Assembly (NCBI RefSeq): GCF_003172895.1
Contig: NZ_QGKL01000042.1
Coordinates: forward strand, 1-64,000
Source of the DNA: Leucothrix arctica
GTDB lineage: Bacteria; Pseudomonadota; Gammaproteobacteria; Thiotrichales; Thiotrichaceae
Direction: 5' to 3'
Length of the DNA stretch: 64,000 nucleotides
Shown here in pieces: positions 9,904 through 18,821 of this stretch (position 1 is its first letter; every line of letters begins with the position of its first letter). Below the pieces are notes generated by a model. It searched no databases and had not been told where the DNA came from. It saw only the letters and a list, made by a program, of their open reading frames with translations. The translations under genes were made by a program, and so were the position numbers.

Positions 9904-10548
9904 CTAATAAGCGATCATAACCTCATTACGACGGAATAGCGGTAGCGTCCAAGGTGGATCATAACGTGACAACTCCGGCTTTCCTGTAGGCGTAATGTTC
10001 TTAGTCTTGAGCCAGTTCTCAAGCGTTGTTGTCATGTAAGCAACTTTCGGTGCGCGAGCCAACCCAGAAAACCGAATAACAGCATACTTTTGCTTAGGTA
10101 TTTCCCTAAGTGTCACCGCCGCGTTATTAGGCGTAGGCAATGTTTCCATGGTGTACTTGCTAGGCATCACGAAGTTCATCCGCCATTGGCTATCGCTTTG
10201 CTGCATTGTCACGGGCGCAGTCATGCTGATTTTCTCTGAGACACCTGTCTTCATCGTTACTGGGGCGGTCATACTGATTTTTTCAGCAGCGCCTTGTTGT
10301 GATGTATTGCCGCCAAAGATATAGCCAGCAATCATTTTAAAGCCTTTGTTTGAAGCCTGTTTCATCGTGCCGGACACTTCTACTTCAGCGATGATTTTTG
10401 GTTCGTATTCGCGTAATTCGAATGCACCTGACTTCTCAATCAGAGTAAAAGCGGGCCCTTCGATGGCAGCCATAGATGCACCTGTGTAAAGGATGGATAT
10501 GAGTCCAACAACCAAAGCTGACTTAATTTTGTAGCGTAAGCTTTTCAT
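9904..10548 (-). CDS. Exported SOUL-family haem-binding protein
   Basis: A 214-residue SOUL/HBP protein with an N-terminal signal or anchor (about residues 1-27, ending ASMA). The family core is visible: FELREYEPKIIAEVEVSG, then EKISMTAPVTM, NFVMPSKYTMETLPTPN and YAVIRFSG. Animal homologues bind tetrapyrroles; bacterial members are little studied. The EKISMTAPVTM segment occurs twice, 17 residues apart. The ATG at 10548 is chosen because GGGAG sits 8 bases upstream; a TTG 15 bases earlier is less likely. Confidence 0.88.
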   Translation of the reverse strand: MKSLRYKIKSALVVGLISILYTGASMAAIEGPAFTLIEKSGAFELREYEPKIIAEVEVSGTMKQASNKGFKMIAGYIFGGNTSQQGAAEKISMTAPVTMKTGVSEKISMTAPVTMQQSDSQWRMNFVMPSKYTMETLPTPNNAAVTLREIPKQKYAVIRFSGLARAPKVAYMTTTLENWLKTKNITPTGKPELSRYDPPWTLPLFRRNEVMIAY

Positions 10549-10727
10549 ATCTGTAGCTCCCAATAAGTCTTAATAAAATAGATGTATTGCCCGAAGCGTT
10601 GCATGTCTGTCGTGAAGTAAACGTGAAGGTAAGAAAAAATAACCCTAATCGAAACAAACTGAGCCGCAGATGATGGCTTGGTGTGAGAACATTACCGGTT
10701 ACTATTTAGCGTGAAGAGCATAGGCTT

Positions 10728-11327
10728 ATGGAACACCACACTACGCAAGAAGACTGGATTGCTATTCTGATCGGTACTTTTCTTACCGCACAGGGTCTCT
10801 TTTTTTTGCAGTCAGCGTCACTGCTTACTGGCGGTGTTGCGGGGCTGACGCTTATCATTACTCAGGTTACATCGCTCAGTTTTGGTACTTTGTTCTTCCT
10901 CATCAATTGTCCTTTTTACCTAATGGCGTGGAAGCGTTTCGGTAAACAGTTTGCGATTAGAAGTGTGGTGTCAGGTGCGCTAGTGTCCATCTTTACGGAT
11001 CACATCGGGAAGTTTATGCAGATCAGCACCGTCAACGACCTCTACAATGCTGTGTTAGGGGGGCTGTTAATTGGTCTTGGAATGCTGATTTTGTTTAGAC
11101 ACAGATCTAGTCTTGGTGGGTTTAATATTTTGTGTCTATACATTCAAGATAGGTTTGGACTATCAGTAGGTAAGACACAGCTCGCCATAGATTGCGTGAT
11201 TTTAGTCTTCTCTTCGTTTTTCGTTTCACCTTGGATTATTTTCTATTCAATCATTGGCGCTATCGTGCTTAACCTAATCTTGGCGATGAACCATAAGCCG
11301 AGTCGTTACATCGTTAGGTATGGTTGA
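10728..11327 (+). CDS. YitT family membrane protein
   Basis: A 199-residue multi-helix inner-membrane protein of the YitT/DUF161 type. It shows the repeated pattern FLTAQGLFFLQSASLLTGGVAGLTLI and, in the second half, LGGLLIGLGMLILFRHRSSLGGFNIL. The C-terminal cytosolic domain of longer YitT proteins is absent, as in the short proteobacterial branch. Function is unproven; a transport role is presumed. It is a single gene between the SOUL and RidA genes. Confidence 0.82.
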   Translation: MEHHTTQEDWIAILIGTFLTAQGLFFLQSASLLTGGVAGLTLIITQVTSLSFGTLFFLINCPFYLMAWKRFGKQFAIRSVVSGALVSIFTDHIGKFMQISTVNDLYNAVLGGLLIGLGMLILFRHRSSLGGFNILCLYIQDRFGLSVGKTQLAIDCVILVFSSFFVSPWIIFYSIIGAIVLNLILAMNHKPSRYIVRYG

Positions 11328-11450
11328 GTGCGCGGTTCACCGTTTTCTATTGTTGCTGAATCGGCAACTCATCCTTGCTTAAACGGTGCTTCCTTAGGTT
11401 TATTGACTTAGCTAGTCTGAACAGACAATCAATGAACAAGGAAAACCGTG

Positions 11451-11945
11451 ATGTCTGAGACTACTGGAGTAATAGAGCAACGCCTAGCTGATATGGGAAT
11501 CATTTTGCCAAGACCCCCTAAACCAATTGGTAACTATTTACCGGGTGTTGTGGTTGGAGAGATTCTGTATTTATCAGGCACGCTAGGAACTGTACCCGAT
11601 GAAAATGACAACGACACTATGCCAATCGCCGGTAAAGTTGGTACAGACGTTACTATCGAAGAAGGCTATCAATCAGCACGTTATATGGCGATCAACCATT
11701 TAGCATTGATGAAAGCAGTATTAGGTGATTTGGATCGCATAGAACGTATTGTTAAAATGATCGGTTATGTCAATTGCGCACCGGGTTTTACAGAGCCACA
11801 CTTGGTGTTAAACGGTGCATCGGATCTCTATGTGGAGTTATTTGGTGAGGCTTCTGGTAAGCATGCACGTGCGGCATTGACGCAACATGAGCTAGGGGTG
11901 AATGCTCCGGTTGAAGCTGAAATGACTGTCCAAATAAAAGTTTAA
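11451..11945 (+). CDS. RidA family protein (YjgF/YER057c/UK114)
   Basis: A 164-residue member of the RidA superfamily of trimeric enamine/imine deaminases. The core has GEILYLSGTLGT, GYQSARYMAINHLALMKA and the closing NAPVEAEMTVQIKV. It is longer than canonical RidA (about 128 aa) and lacks the exact catalytic Arg context (CAPGFTEPHLVLNGASD replaces the usual block), so it belongs to a RidA-like subfamily with possibly different activity. ATG 11451 follows AAGGAAAACC. It sits next to a LysR gene and an amidase/TRAP operon, suggesting nitrogenous-compound catabolism. Confidence 0.85.
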   Translation: MSETTGVIEQRLADMGIILPRPPKPIGNYLPGVVVGEILYLSGTLGTVPDENDNDTMPIAGKVGTDVTIEEGYQSARYMAINHLALMKAVLGDLDRIERIVKMIGYVNCAPGFTEPHLVLNGASDLYVELFGEASGKHARAALTQHELGVNAPVEAEMTVQIKV

Positions 11946-11958
11946 ATATCTTTAAGAG

Positions 11959-12921
11959 TCAGTTTTCCTTGAGTTCAGAATCAAGCCACTTTGCTTGTGC
12001 AGACTCAAGGATTCTTTTATCCAAGCCTTCCCAATATGAAAACTGCTCTTGTGCATGTTCTGCAAATAAAGATGCCGCAGAGGAAAGTACTCGCTGCCTA
12101 CGAGTCGCCATCGACAAATGACGACTCATGAACGGTTTGCAGTCCAGATTAACAGGGATAAGCTTGCCGTATTCAACCCCTGAATAAACGGCCTGCACGG
12201 GCATAAATACCACCGCATTATTCAGCACTGCATAAGCGGATAAAAAGTGCAGCCGGTTACTAACAATTTTTGGTGATACCTCAACTTTGCACTGCTTTGC
12301 CACTCTTGTGACTAGTTGATTAATCCCAAAGTCTGTACTTGGCATGACATGATCATAGACAAGTAATTGCGCTAAACTCACTTTTTTACCTTGCGCTAGC
12401 GGGTGCTCTGCTGGAACAAAAGCGTGTAAAGGCTGGTTATAATTTGCCAGAATATCGACCGCATGATGATGCTGATAGTCATATAGAAAGCCAATATCAC
12501 ATTCATATCGATCTAAAGCATCGACTGTTTCATCACGACTTAGCACTGATACATCGAAAGAAACATCAGGGTATTTTTTAAGGAATTTAGTCATTACCTT
12601 AGGCAGGTAGTGTTCTGTAATACCTTCTACGGTCGCAATTCTAATAGCGCCCCGCTGTAAAGAGCGAAGCTCATCGATATCAGACTGGACTAACTGTAGC
12701 TGTGCATCAATTTTTAAGCCATGAGCCTGCAATCGTTTACCTGCTTCGGTAAGCGTCACACCATCTGAACGCCTCTCTAGTAAAGTACAATTTAGCTGAT
12801 GTTCAAGCGATGAAATTTGCCTACTAATGGCAGAAGCAGCGACGTGTAAGCGCTCTGAAGCGCGGCGAATTGATTTGCATTTAGCGACTTCTAAAAAGTA
12901 CCGCAGTGCATTTAAATTCAT
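11959..12921 (-). CDS. LysR family regulator, likely of TRAP operon 1
   Basis: A 320-residue LTTR. The N-terminal helix-turn-helix reads KSIRRASERLHVAASAISRQ after MNLNALRYFLEVA, and the effector domain begins near GAIRIATVEGITEHYLP. ATG 12921 is chosen because it opens with the family consensus; the 17 upstream codons do not. It is divergent from the TRAP-amidase operon, with strong palindromes in the shared promoter region, so it probably controls uptake and hydrolysis of the TRAP substrate. Its 3' end faces the RidA gene with a 13-bp gap. Confidence 0.88.
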   Translation of the reverse strand: MNLNALRYFLEVAKCKSIRRASERLHVAASAISRQISSLEHQLNCTLLERRSDGVTLTEAGKRLQAHGLKIDAQLQLVQSDIDELRSLQRGAIRIATVEGITEHYLPKVMTKFLKKYPDVSFDVSVLSRDETVDALDRYECDIGFLYDYQHHHAVDILANYNQPLHAFVPAEHPLAQGKKVSLAQLLVYDHVMPSTDFGINQLVTRVAKQCKVEVSPKIVSNRLHFLSAYAVLNNAVVFMPVQAVYSGVEYGKLIPVNLDCKPFMSRHLSMATRRQRVLSSAASLFAEHAQEQFSYWEGLDKRILESAQAKWLDSELKEN

Positions 12922-12971
12922 AGGATTCCAAGTAGTTAAAATATGACGTTTCAATGAATACCCTAGCAGCA

Positions 12972-13009
12972 CGTTGCCGATATGGCAACGCTACCATCTC
13001 AAGATAGCG
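12972..13009. promoter_or_regulatory. Two overlapping palindromes upstream of TRAP operon 1
   Basis: CGTTGCC at 12972-12978 and GGCAACG at 12984-12990 form a perfect dyad with a five-base centre. Overlapping its right arm, CGCTA (12989-12993) and TAGCG (13005-13009) form a second dyad with an 11-base spacer, the spacing typical of LysR-type binding. They lie 50-90 bp upstream of the LysR start and about 170 bp before dctP. This is the likely operator of the divergent LysR protein. Confidence 0.55.
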
Positions 13010-13174
13010 CTTCCGGAATATGAATTTCGAGTGAGATACTCTAGTCAACAAGAGTTGAAAGCCATACTCCTAAAGCCTCTACAAATATAAATTTAAGAGG
13101 CACTTAGCAGCAGGGCGATTTGCAACCACACGAGCTACTTTGAAAGCATCTAAATAAATCTAGAGGTAATCTGT

Positions 13175-14152
13175 ATGAAAGTGTCTAACGTTTTAACTTC
13201 AATTGCACTGGCAGTGGCATTAAGCACTTCAGTCTCCGCTGAAACTATTGATCTCAATCTGGGCCACACTGGCGCTCCCAATCATCACTATCAAACTATT
13301 TCACTTCAGTTTGCTGAAGCTGTTAAAGAACGCACCGATGGTCGAATCAACATCAAAGTATTTCCAGCTGATCAGCTAGGAAAACAACTAGAAGCTGTTG
13401 AAGGAACGATGTTAGGAACACAGGACATTTTCCTAGTATCAGACACGGTGCTGTCTAACTGGATTCCAGATATGGGAATCTTAAACTTACCTTTCTTGTT
13501 CTCGTCGCTTGATGATGTCCATGAGGTACTTGAAGGTCCAGTTGGTGACAAGTTAGAAGCAAAAATGGAAGGTAGTGGTGCTCTAGTCATTGGTTGGTGG
13601 ATGGGTGGATTGCGTAACATTACCAATAACAAGCAACCGATTACTAAACCAGAAGACCTCAAGGGCGTTAAGATTCGTGTGCCAGAAGGTAATGTGTTTG
13701 TTGAAACCTTTAAGGCAATGGGCGCAAACCCAGTCGTTATATCGTTTGGCGAGCTTTACTCTGCACTGCAATTAGGAACGGCGGATGCTCAGGAGAACCC
13801 ACCAGCTCATATATTAACCAAAAAGTTCTATGAAGTTCAGGCATACACAACTAAAACAGCTCATATTTACCTTGGTTCACCATTGATTATGAATCAGGCA
13901 AAGTTAGAGTCAATCCCTGAAGCTGATAGAAAAATACTATTAGATACAGCGACTGAAATGGCAGGCGTTCACCTAAAAATGGTGAATGACCTGGAAAAAG
14001 GACAGTGGGAAGAGCTTGCTAAGCTGGGCAATAAGATCAACGATGTTGATACAGCCCCATTTAAAGCGGCTACTGCGCCAGTGATTGAAAAGTTTAAAGG
14101 AACCTTAGACGCGAGCATTATTGAGGAAATTCAATCAACATTGTCTAAGTAA
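13175..14152 (+). CDS. TRAP transporter solute-binding protein (DctP family), system 1
   Basis: A 325-residue periplasmic binding protein with a signal peptide (MKVSNVLTSIALAVALSTSVSA). Family marks are LNLGHTGAPNHHYQ at the mature N-terminus, the conserved Arg of KGVKIRVPEG that binds the substrate carboxylate, and the hinge segment GELYSALQLGTADAQENP. It captures an organic acid and delivers it to the DctQM permease encoded next. A hairpin separates it from dctQ. Co-transcription with an amidase suggests an amide-containing carboxylate as substrate. Confidence 0.92.
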   Translation: MKVSNVLTSIALAVALSTSVSAETIDLNLGHTGAPNHHYQTISLQFAEAVKERTDGRINIKVFPADQLGKQLEAVEGTMLGTQDIFLVSDTVLSNWIPDMGILNLPFLFSSLDDVHEVLEGPVGDKLEAKMEGSGALVIGWWMGGLRNITNNKQPITKPEDLKGVKIRVPEGNVFVETFKAMGANPVVISFGELYSALQLGTADAQENPPAHILTKKFYEVQAYTTKTAHIYLGSPLIMNQAKLESIPEADRKILLDTATEMAGVHLKMVNDLEKGQWEELAKLGNKINDVDTAPFKAATAPVIEKFKGTLDASIIEEIQSTLSK

Positions 14153-14165
14153 AGAGTCGTAACAC

Positions 14166-14190
14166 GACTCCCGTTAATGGCGGGAGTCTT
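14166..14190 (+). terminator. Intra-operon hairpin between dctP and dctQ (system 1)
   Basis: gactcccg at 14166-14173 pairs perfectly with cgggagtc at 14181-14188 around a 7-base loop, followed by ttatt. It starts 14 bp past the dctP stop. Such a partial terminator or 3' stabiliser would raise binding-protein output above that of the permease. Confidence 0.65.
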
Positions 14191-14206
14191 ATTCGGAGAA
14201 GCCTGT

Positions 14207-14683
14207 ATGACGAAAGTCCTCGATAGTCTGGAGCTGCTAATTAAAGGTCTAGCTGGTTTATGTCTAGCGTCGGTGTTAGCGCTGATGATCGCGCAGGTTG
14301 CTAGTCGTTTTTTATTCAATTTCTCTCTTGCGGCCGCTAGTGAATTATCGATTTACGCGATGATTTGGTGTGTGTTCTTAGCCGCAGCCGTTGCGTTTCG
14401 CCATGGTGACCACATTGCCATGGACTTCATCCTAAATGGCTTACCAAAACGGTTAAAACTTATTTTCTCAATCATCGTTTATCTCTCGGTGACACTGTTT
14501 TTGGTCATTATTGTATTTAAAGGATACGACTTATCTCTTCGTGCGATGAAGCAAGTATCGACTGCATCAGGCTTGCCGGTTGGGTATATCTCAATGGCCA
14601 TGCCGATTTGTTCAGTGTTGGCTCTGATATTTATGACGGAACACGCGATCAAGCAACTCTGGGTAGGTGCTAACAATGACTGA
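14207..14683 (+). CDS. TRAP transporter small permease (DctQ), system 1
   Basis: A 158-residue four-helix membrane protein of the DctQ family, with the typical ELSIYAMIWCVFLAAAVAFRHGDHIAMD segment. It bridges the binding protein and the large permease. ATG 14207 is preferred over 14177 because GGAG lies about 8 bases upstream and the earlier start falls inside the hairpin. Its stop overlaps the start of dctM by 8 bases (dctM ATG at 14676). Confidence 0.87.
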   Translation: MTKVLDSLELLIKGLAGLCLASVLALMIAQVASRFLFNFSLAAASELSIYAMIWCVFLAAAVAFRHGDHIAMDFILNGLPKRLKLIFSIIVYLSVTLFLVIIVFKGYDLSLRAMKQVSTASGLPVGYISMAMPICSVLALIFMTEHAIKQLWVGANND

Positions 14684-15938
14684 GATACTGTTTGGGACTT
14701 TACTTGTCTTATTACTCATCGGAACGCCTATTGCTTTTGCATTGGGTTTAGCGTCGATCGCTGCGCTTTATTTCGGTAGCTCTATTCCTTTAATTATAAT
14801 GCCTCAGAAGCTTTTTAATGGCCTCAATAGTTTTCCCTTTTTAGCGATTCCGCTGTTTTTATTGGCGGGAAATATCATGGCTGCTGCACAAATTTCTGAT
14901 CGCCTAGTAAAGTTATCAGGACTACTACTAGGACGTTATCCGGGCGGTCTTGCTCAGATGTCTACAGGAGCTTCTGCCTTCTTTGGCGCTATCTCAGGCT
15001 CAGCGCCTGCGACCACATCGGCTATTGGCTCGATTCTCATTCCATCCATGGTTAAGCGTGGATACCCAGCACCATTTGCTGGAGCCGTTGTAGCTTCTTC
15101 TGGTGCGTTAGGACTTATTATTCCACCGAGTTTGACTATGGTCGTTTACGGAACCATTGCAGAAGTCTCGATTGGTGATTTGTTCATAGCCGGCATCATA
15201 CCGGGCTTTTTGATTGCGCTTTCATTAGGGCTGGTAAATTATATTTATGCTCGAAGAAATAAGCTGGAACGAGAGCCTGTTTTAGATCGTAAGGATATTC
15301 GTAAAGTTGTGACTGAGAGTGGACTCGCGCTACTGATGCCAATGATTATTTTAGGCGGTATTTATGGTGGTATTTTTACACCGACCGAGTCAGCAGCGGT
15401 TGCTTGTCTTTATGGCTTGATCATTGGCTTGTTTGTTTACCGAAACATGTCATTCAGTAGTTTGGGGCCTATTTTTGTTCGCACGGCTATAAGCTCGGCA
15501 GTGGTTATGTACCTTATGGGAACGGCTAATGCATTCTCCTTCATCATAACCGCTGAACAGGTTCCTCAAGCTATTGCTGGTGGCATTATGGGGCTAACCC
15601 AAGAGCCAATGCTGATTATGTTTTTAGTGATGTTGCTACTGCTAGTTGCAGGCACATTTTTAGATAACGTCGGCGCATTGGTACTGTTAGTTCCAACATT
15701 GGGAACGTTAGTGTCTGCTAGTAGCATTGATCCAGTATTCTTTGGTGTGTTTACCGTAATTGCTTTGGCTGTTGGTAACTTTACACCACCGGTAGGGCTT
15801 AATTTATTCATCGCAGCCCGACTTTCTGGTACCAAGATAGAAGAAATTTCTAAAAGTACTTTACCGTTTATTGCCGCTTATATTTTTATTCTAATCCTAT
15901 TAATTGTCTTTCCTTCAATCGTATTGGTGCTTTTATGA
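14676..15938 (+). CDS. TRAP transporter large permease (DctM), system 1
   Basis: A 420-residue, roughly 12-helix sodium-coupled permease. Typical DctM motifs are GNIMAAAQISDRLVKL, FFGAISGSAPATTSAIGSI, SSGALGLIIPPSLTMVVYG and, near the end, NFTPPVGLNLFIAARLSG. It forms the transport channel with DctQ for substrate delivered by the upstream binding protein. Its last four bases overlap the amidase start (ATGA), so the two are translationally coupled. Confidence 0.92.
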   Translation: MTEILFGTLLVLLLIGTPIAFALGLASIAALYFGSSIPLIIMPQKLFNGLNSFPFLAIPLFLLAGNIMAAAQISDRLVKLSGLLLGRYPGGLAQMSTGASAFFGAISGSAPATTSAIGSILIPSMVKRGYPAPFAGAVVASSGALGLIIPPSLTMVVYGTIAEVSIGDLFIAGIIPGFLIALSLGLVNYIYARRNKLEREPVLDRKDIRKVVTESGLALLMPMIILGGIYGGIFTPTESAAVACLYGLIIGLFVYRNMSFSSLGPIFVRTAISSAVVMYLMGTANAFSFIITAEQVPQAIAGGIMGLTQEPMLIMFLVMLLLLVAGTFLDNVGALVLLVPTLGTLVSASSIDPVFFGVFTVIALAVGNFTPPVGLNLFIAARLSGTKIEEISKSTLPFIAAYIFILILLIVFPSIVLVLL

Positions 15939-17302
15939 ACCCTTTAATCATTAATAAAACAGCGGCAGAGATTGCCACTGGGCTTAGTACTAATGAATTC
16001 ACCTCTGAAGCGTTAGTCACTGAGGCACTTGAAGCGATACGAAACTGTTCTGATCAATCTATCTTTATCAATGTCACAGAAAAACGTGCAATGGATGAGG
16101 CGATAGCCAGTGATGAAAGACGCAAAAATGGTCAGCTTCTGAGTGACTGGGACGGTGTACCTATTGTTTGGAAAGATCTGTTTGATCTTGAAGGACTACC
16201 CACGACAGCTGGCTCTAAAGTTTATAAAGATGCCGCGCCTGCAAAACAGGATGCAGAAGTGGTTAGTAACTGTAGTGCTTTAGGCTTGGTTTGTTTAGGA
16301 AAGACAAATCTATCTGAGTTTGCCTACTCGGGTCTTGGTTTAAACCCTCACTATGGTACTCCTGTTAACCCAAATAGCTCGGCTAGCCCAAAAGCACCCG
16401 GTGGTTCTTCAGCGGGTTCTGCGGTAGCGGTGGCGCAAGGTTTTACCCCTTTAGCTATCGGTACTGATACTGCTGGGTCTGTCAGAGTGCCAGCGAGCTT
16501 TTGTGGTATTGCGGGTTTTAAATCGTCGCAAAAGCGATACTCAAATAAAGGCGTATTTCCGTTATCTAGCAGCCTTGATTCACTCGGTTCATTTGCTAAT
16601 ACGGTAGATGACTTGATTCAAATTGATGCTTTCATGCGTGGCAAAGTCTCTACTTCTGTACCAATTACAGATCTTAAAAACGCAACGTTCTTAGTGCCAG
16701 AAAATATTGTTTTTGATGATATTAGCAGTGATATAAAAAATGCGTTTAATCAGTTATTAGAGAATCTGAAAGCAGCTGGCGCAACCATAAAAGTACAGCA
16801 CTTTCCATTGTTTGATGAAGTAAACCAGCTATTTAAAAACCATGGAACACTGACGGTTGCAGAGGCCTATGCTAACCACGAGCAACTACTGTTGAGCGCT
16901 CAAGCTGAGGATATGGATCAACGTGTTCGTAATCGTATGCTTACGGCTAAACAGATGAGTACCACTGATTATATTAGGCTCCAGTGGGCACGTGAGCGAC
17001 TTCAGAAAGAGACGGTTGAGATGCTGGGAGACGCGTTTTTACTATTTCCAACAACGCCTATTACTGCTCCAGATATAGCCGAGTTAGAGGCATCGGATGA
17101 GCTGTTTGCCAGTACTAATTTGAAAGCACTTCGTAATACCATGTTGGGTAATTACCTAGGTATGCCTGGAGTTAGTCTTTCAATCGGTGATGATGCTGAT
17201 GAACTGCCTATTGGAGTGCTAATTTCAGCGCCACTTGATCAAGATGATAGAGTACTTTCGGTGAGTAGGGCGATTGACGAATTATTGAGACTAAAGTCTT
17301 AG
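15935..17302 (+). CDS. Amidase-signature family hydrolase
   Basis: A 455-residue amidase. The Ser-cisSer-Lys catalytic triad is visible: Lys80 in PIVWKDLFD, the serine pair in GGSSAGS at about 156-162, and the nucleophile Ser182 in GTDTAGSVRVPAS. It hydrolyses an amide to an acid and ammonia or amine. The ATG overlaps the TGA of dctM by four bases, which ties it to the TRAP substrate; the transporter probably imports an amide that this enzyme cleaves in the cytosol. It lacks the partner genes of GatCAB, so an amidotransferase role is unlikely. Confidence 0.9.
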   Translation: MNPLIINKTAAEIATGLSTNEFTSEALVTEALEAIRNCSDQSIFINVTEKRAMDEAIASDERRKNGQLLSDWDGVPIVWKDLFDLEGLPTTAGSKVYKDAAPAKQDAEVVSNCSALGLVCLGKTNLSEFAYSGLGLNPHYGTPVNPNSSASPKAPGGSSAGSAVAVAQGFTPLAIGTDTAGSVRVPASFCGIAGFKSSQKRYSNKGVFPLSSSLDSLGSFANTVDDLIQIDAFMRGKVSTSVPITDLKNATFLVPENIVFDDISSDIKNAFNQLLENLKAAGATIKVQHFPLFDEVNQLFKNHGTLTVAEAYANHEQLLLSAQAEDMDQRVRNRMLTAKQMSTTDYIRLQWARERLQKETVEMLGDAFLLFPTTPITAPDIAELEASDELFASTNLKALRNTMLGNYLGMPGVSLSIGDDADELPIGVLISAPLDQDDRVLSVSRAIDELLRLKS

Positions 17303-17440
17303 AAGTTACTTCAGGTTGTGATAAATGTAGCCCGACACTGATTACCTCTGATTTAAAAAAGTGGAGGCAATCAATGTTGTGGTGGTGCTATTTTGCAGCA
17401 GCGTAGCAATAAATAAGTCTGATAAAAAGTAAGTAGACTA

Positions 17441-18328
17441 TTAAGTCTGGCGACTTCGCAACAGTGTATAAATCCCTCCACTGATAATAATCATTATTCC
17501 CGTGAGTGTTACCCAATCCGGCCTTTCGCCAAACATGACCATGGCAACGGCTAGTGAAAATACCATTCGTGAATATCGAAACGGCGTGACTATAGACACT
17601 TCGCCTGTGCGCATGGCCAGAGTGAGTGAGTAATAGGCGATACAGCCACAAGCTATGGTCGCCAGTATATACAGTGACGTTTTAGCATCGGTTACACTTG
17701 CACCGCCGCTATACATTAGTAATATAATTCCTACTGGAATTAGCACAAAGAACCCGTAGGTGCTTAATTGCATACTGGACAGTTCAGATGATGCGGCGCG
17801 GGTTGCTAAATCTCTTCCTGCAAGTCCTAACATGCCAACCACTGCCAGTAATGACAGAGGGTCGAAGCTATCCATACCCGGTTGAATTACCATAAGTACG
17901 CCGATAAATCCAAATAGAATGGCGCTCCAACGACGCCAGCCAACTTTCTCTCCAAACATTAGCGCAGCGCCGCCAACAACGACCAATGGGGTTGCTTGTA
18001 AGATAGCGGAAGCGGTTGAGAAAGGGATGATAACCAACGCTGAGATAAAGCACATCCGCCCGATTAGTTCACAGAACATTCTGATGAGGATGGGCTTTGA
18101 CAGGATAGCTTTGTGAAAAATGACTTCGCCACGGCGCAGAGTAAGCACGAGGAATGTTGCGGTGCCACCAATTCCAAAAAGTAATAAAATCTCTCCTAGC
18201 GGAATGGTGGCAGTGGCTAGGCGAATGAACATGTCTTCCATAGTGAAGGCAGCCATTGCCATAATCATGTAGAGACTACCGCGGGTATTGTCCAAGGGAG
18301 ATTTCCTTATTGGTGGAGGGGCAGTCAC
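17441..18328 (-). CDS. EamA/DMT-family transporter
   Basis: A 295-residue inner-membrane protein with ten predicted helices and two EamA repeats (about residues 15-148 and 160-290), for example LQATPLVVVGGAALMFGEKVGWRRWSAI split over the first repeat end and VTPFRYSRMVFSLAVAMVMFGE in the second. It probably exports a metabolite or drug. Start is GTG 18328 with AAGG upstream; the next ATG (21 codons in) would clip the first helix. It is convergent with the amidase gene. Confidence 0.85.
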   Translation of the reverse strand: MTAPPPIRKSPLDNTRGSLYMIMAMAAFTMEDMFIRLATATIPLGEILLLFGIGGTATFLVLTLRRGEVIFHKAILSKPILIRMFCELIGRMCFISALVIIPFSTASAILQATPLVVVGGAALMFGEKVGWRRWSAILFGFIGVLMVIQPGMDSFDPLSLLAVVGMLGLAGRDLATRAASSELSSMQLSTYGFFVLIPVGIILLMYSGGASVTDAKTSLYILATIACGCIAYYSLTLAMRTGEVSIVTPFRYSRMVFSLAVAMVMFGERPDWVTLTGIMIIISGGIYTLLRSRQT

Positions 18329-18618
18329 TCTGCCTTGATGGGAAGGGCATTGTTATCGTAGTGGGAGCATTCGTCCAGATTTTTCTCAAGTTTGAAAATG
18401 AGATATTTGAAGGTGATGTGTTAATTGCGCTATCAAATGGCCGACTCCGATAGTGAGCGACTCTTTTTAAACCACAAGGCAATTAAACTCTTTGACTTAG
18501 CATGACAAAGTGCTTCAATACCAGCAATACTACCTTGCCTGTCAGTGACTAATTTAAACGAAAGAAATGAAATGCCAAATGCATCAACCCAAGAAATTAA
18601 ACCAAGGAACGCTTTGCT
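18329..18618. other. Gene-free region with an unidentified open frame on the minus strand
   Basis: Between the EamA gene and a helicase relic the minus strand is open for about 70 codons (about 18430-18650) without a usable start codon or ribosome binding site. I do not recognise the translation. It may be a chance open frame or another gene remnant. No terminator or RNA gene was seen. Confidence 0.3.
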
Positions 18619-18770
18619 ATGACATTTGCTGAGTTGGGTCTGTGTGATGAGCTATCAAAACTGTTGAGGAGTAGGGTATTCTAGTTCTTGCACCAAGGCG
18701 TGAGCTTGCTGATCAGGTGGCGGAAAGCGTTCAAACCTACAGTCGACTGTTAAATATTAGTTCTTTGCAA
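18619..18770 (+). pseudogene. DEAD-box RNA helicase (RhlE-like) relic
   Basis: ATG 18619 opens MTFAELGLCDELSKL, the N-terminus and Q-motif region of RhlE-type helicases. In another frame from 18681 follows LVLAPRRELADQVAESVQTY, which is motif Ia (PTRELA) of the same proteins. The roughly 60 residues that should lie between, including the Walker A loop, are missing, and everything after motif Ia is gone. This is an internally deleted and frameshifted relic, not a functional gene. Confidence 0.75.
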
Positions 18771-18821
18771 CAACGTTGCGATACCCGCTTCACAACTAAA
18801 GTGAAACGGGTGCGCAGTTAG

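Noticed and set aside
18783-18811. Intrinsic terminator after the FAH gene (acccgcttcac/gtgaaacgggt)
   Set aside because: The stem has an internal mismatch and no T-run follows on the minus strand, so I did not list it as a terminator.
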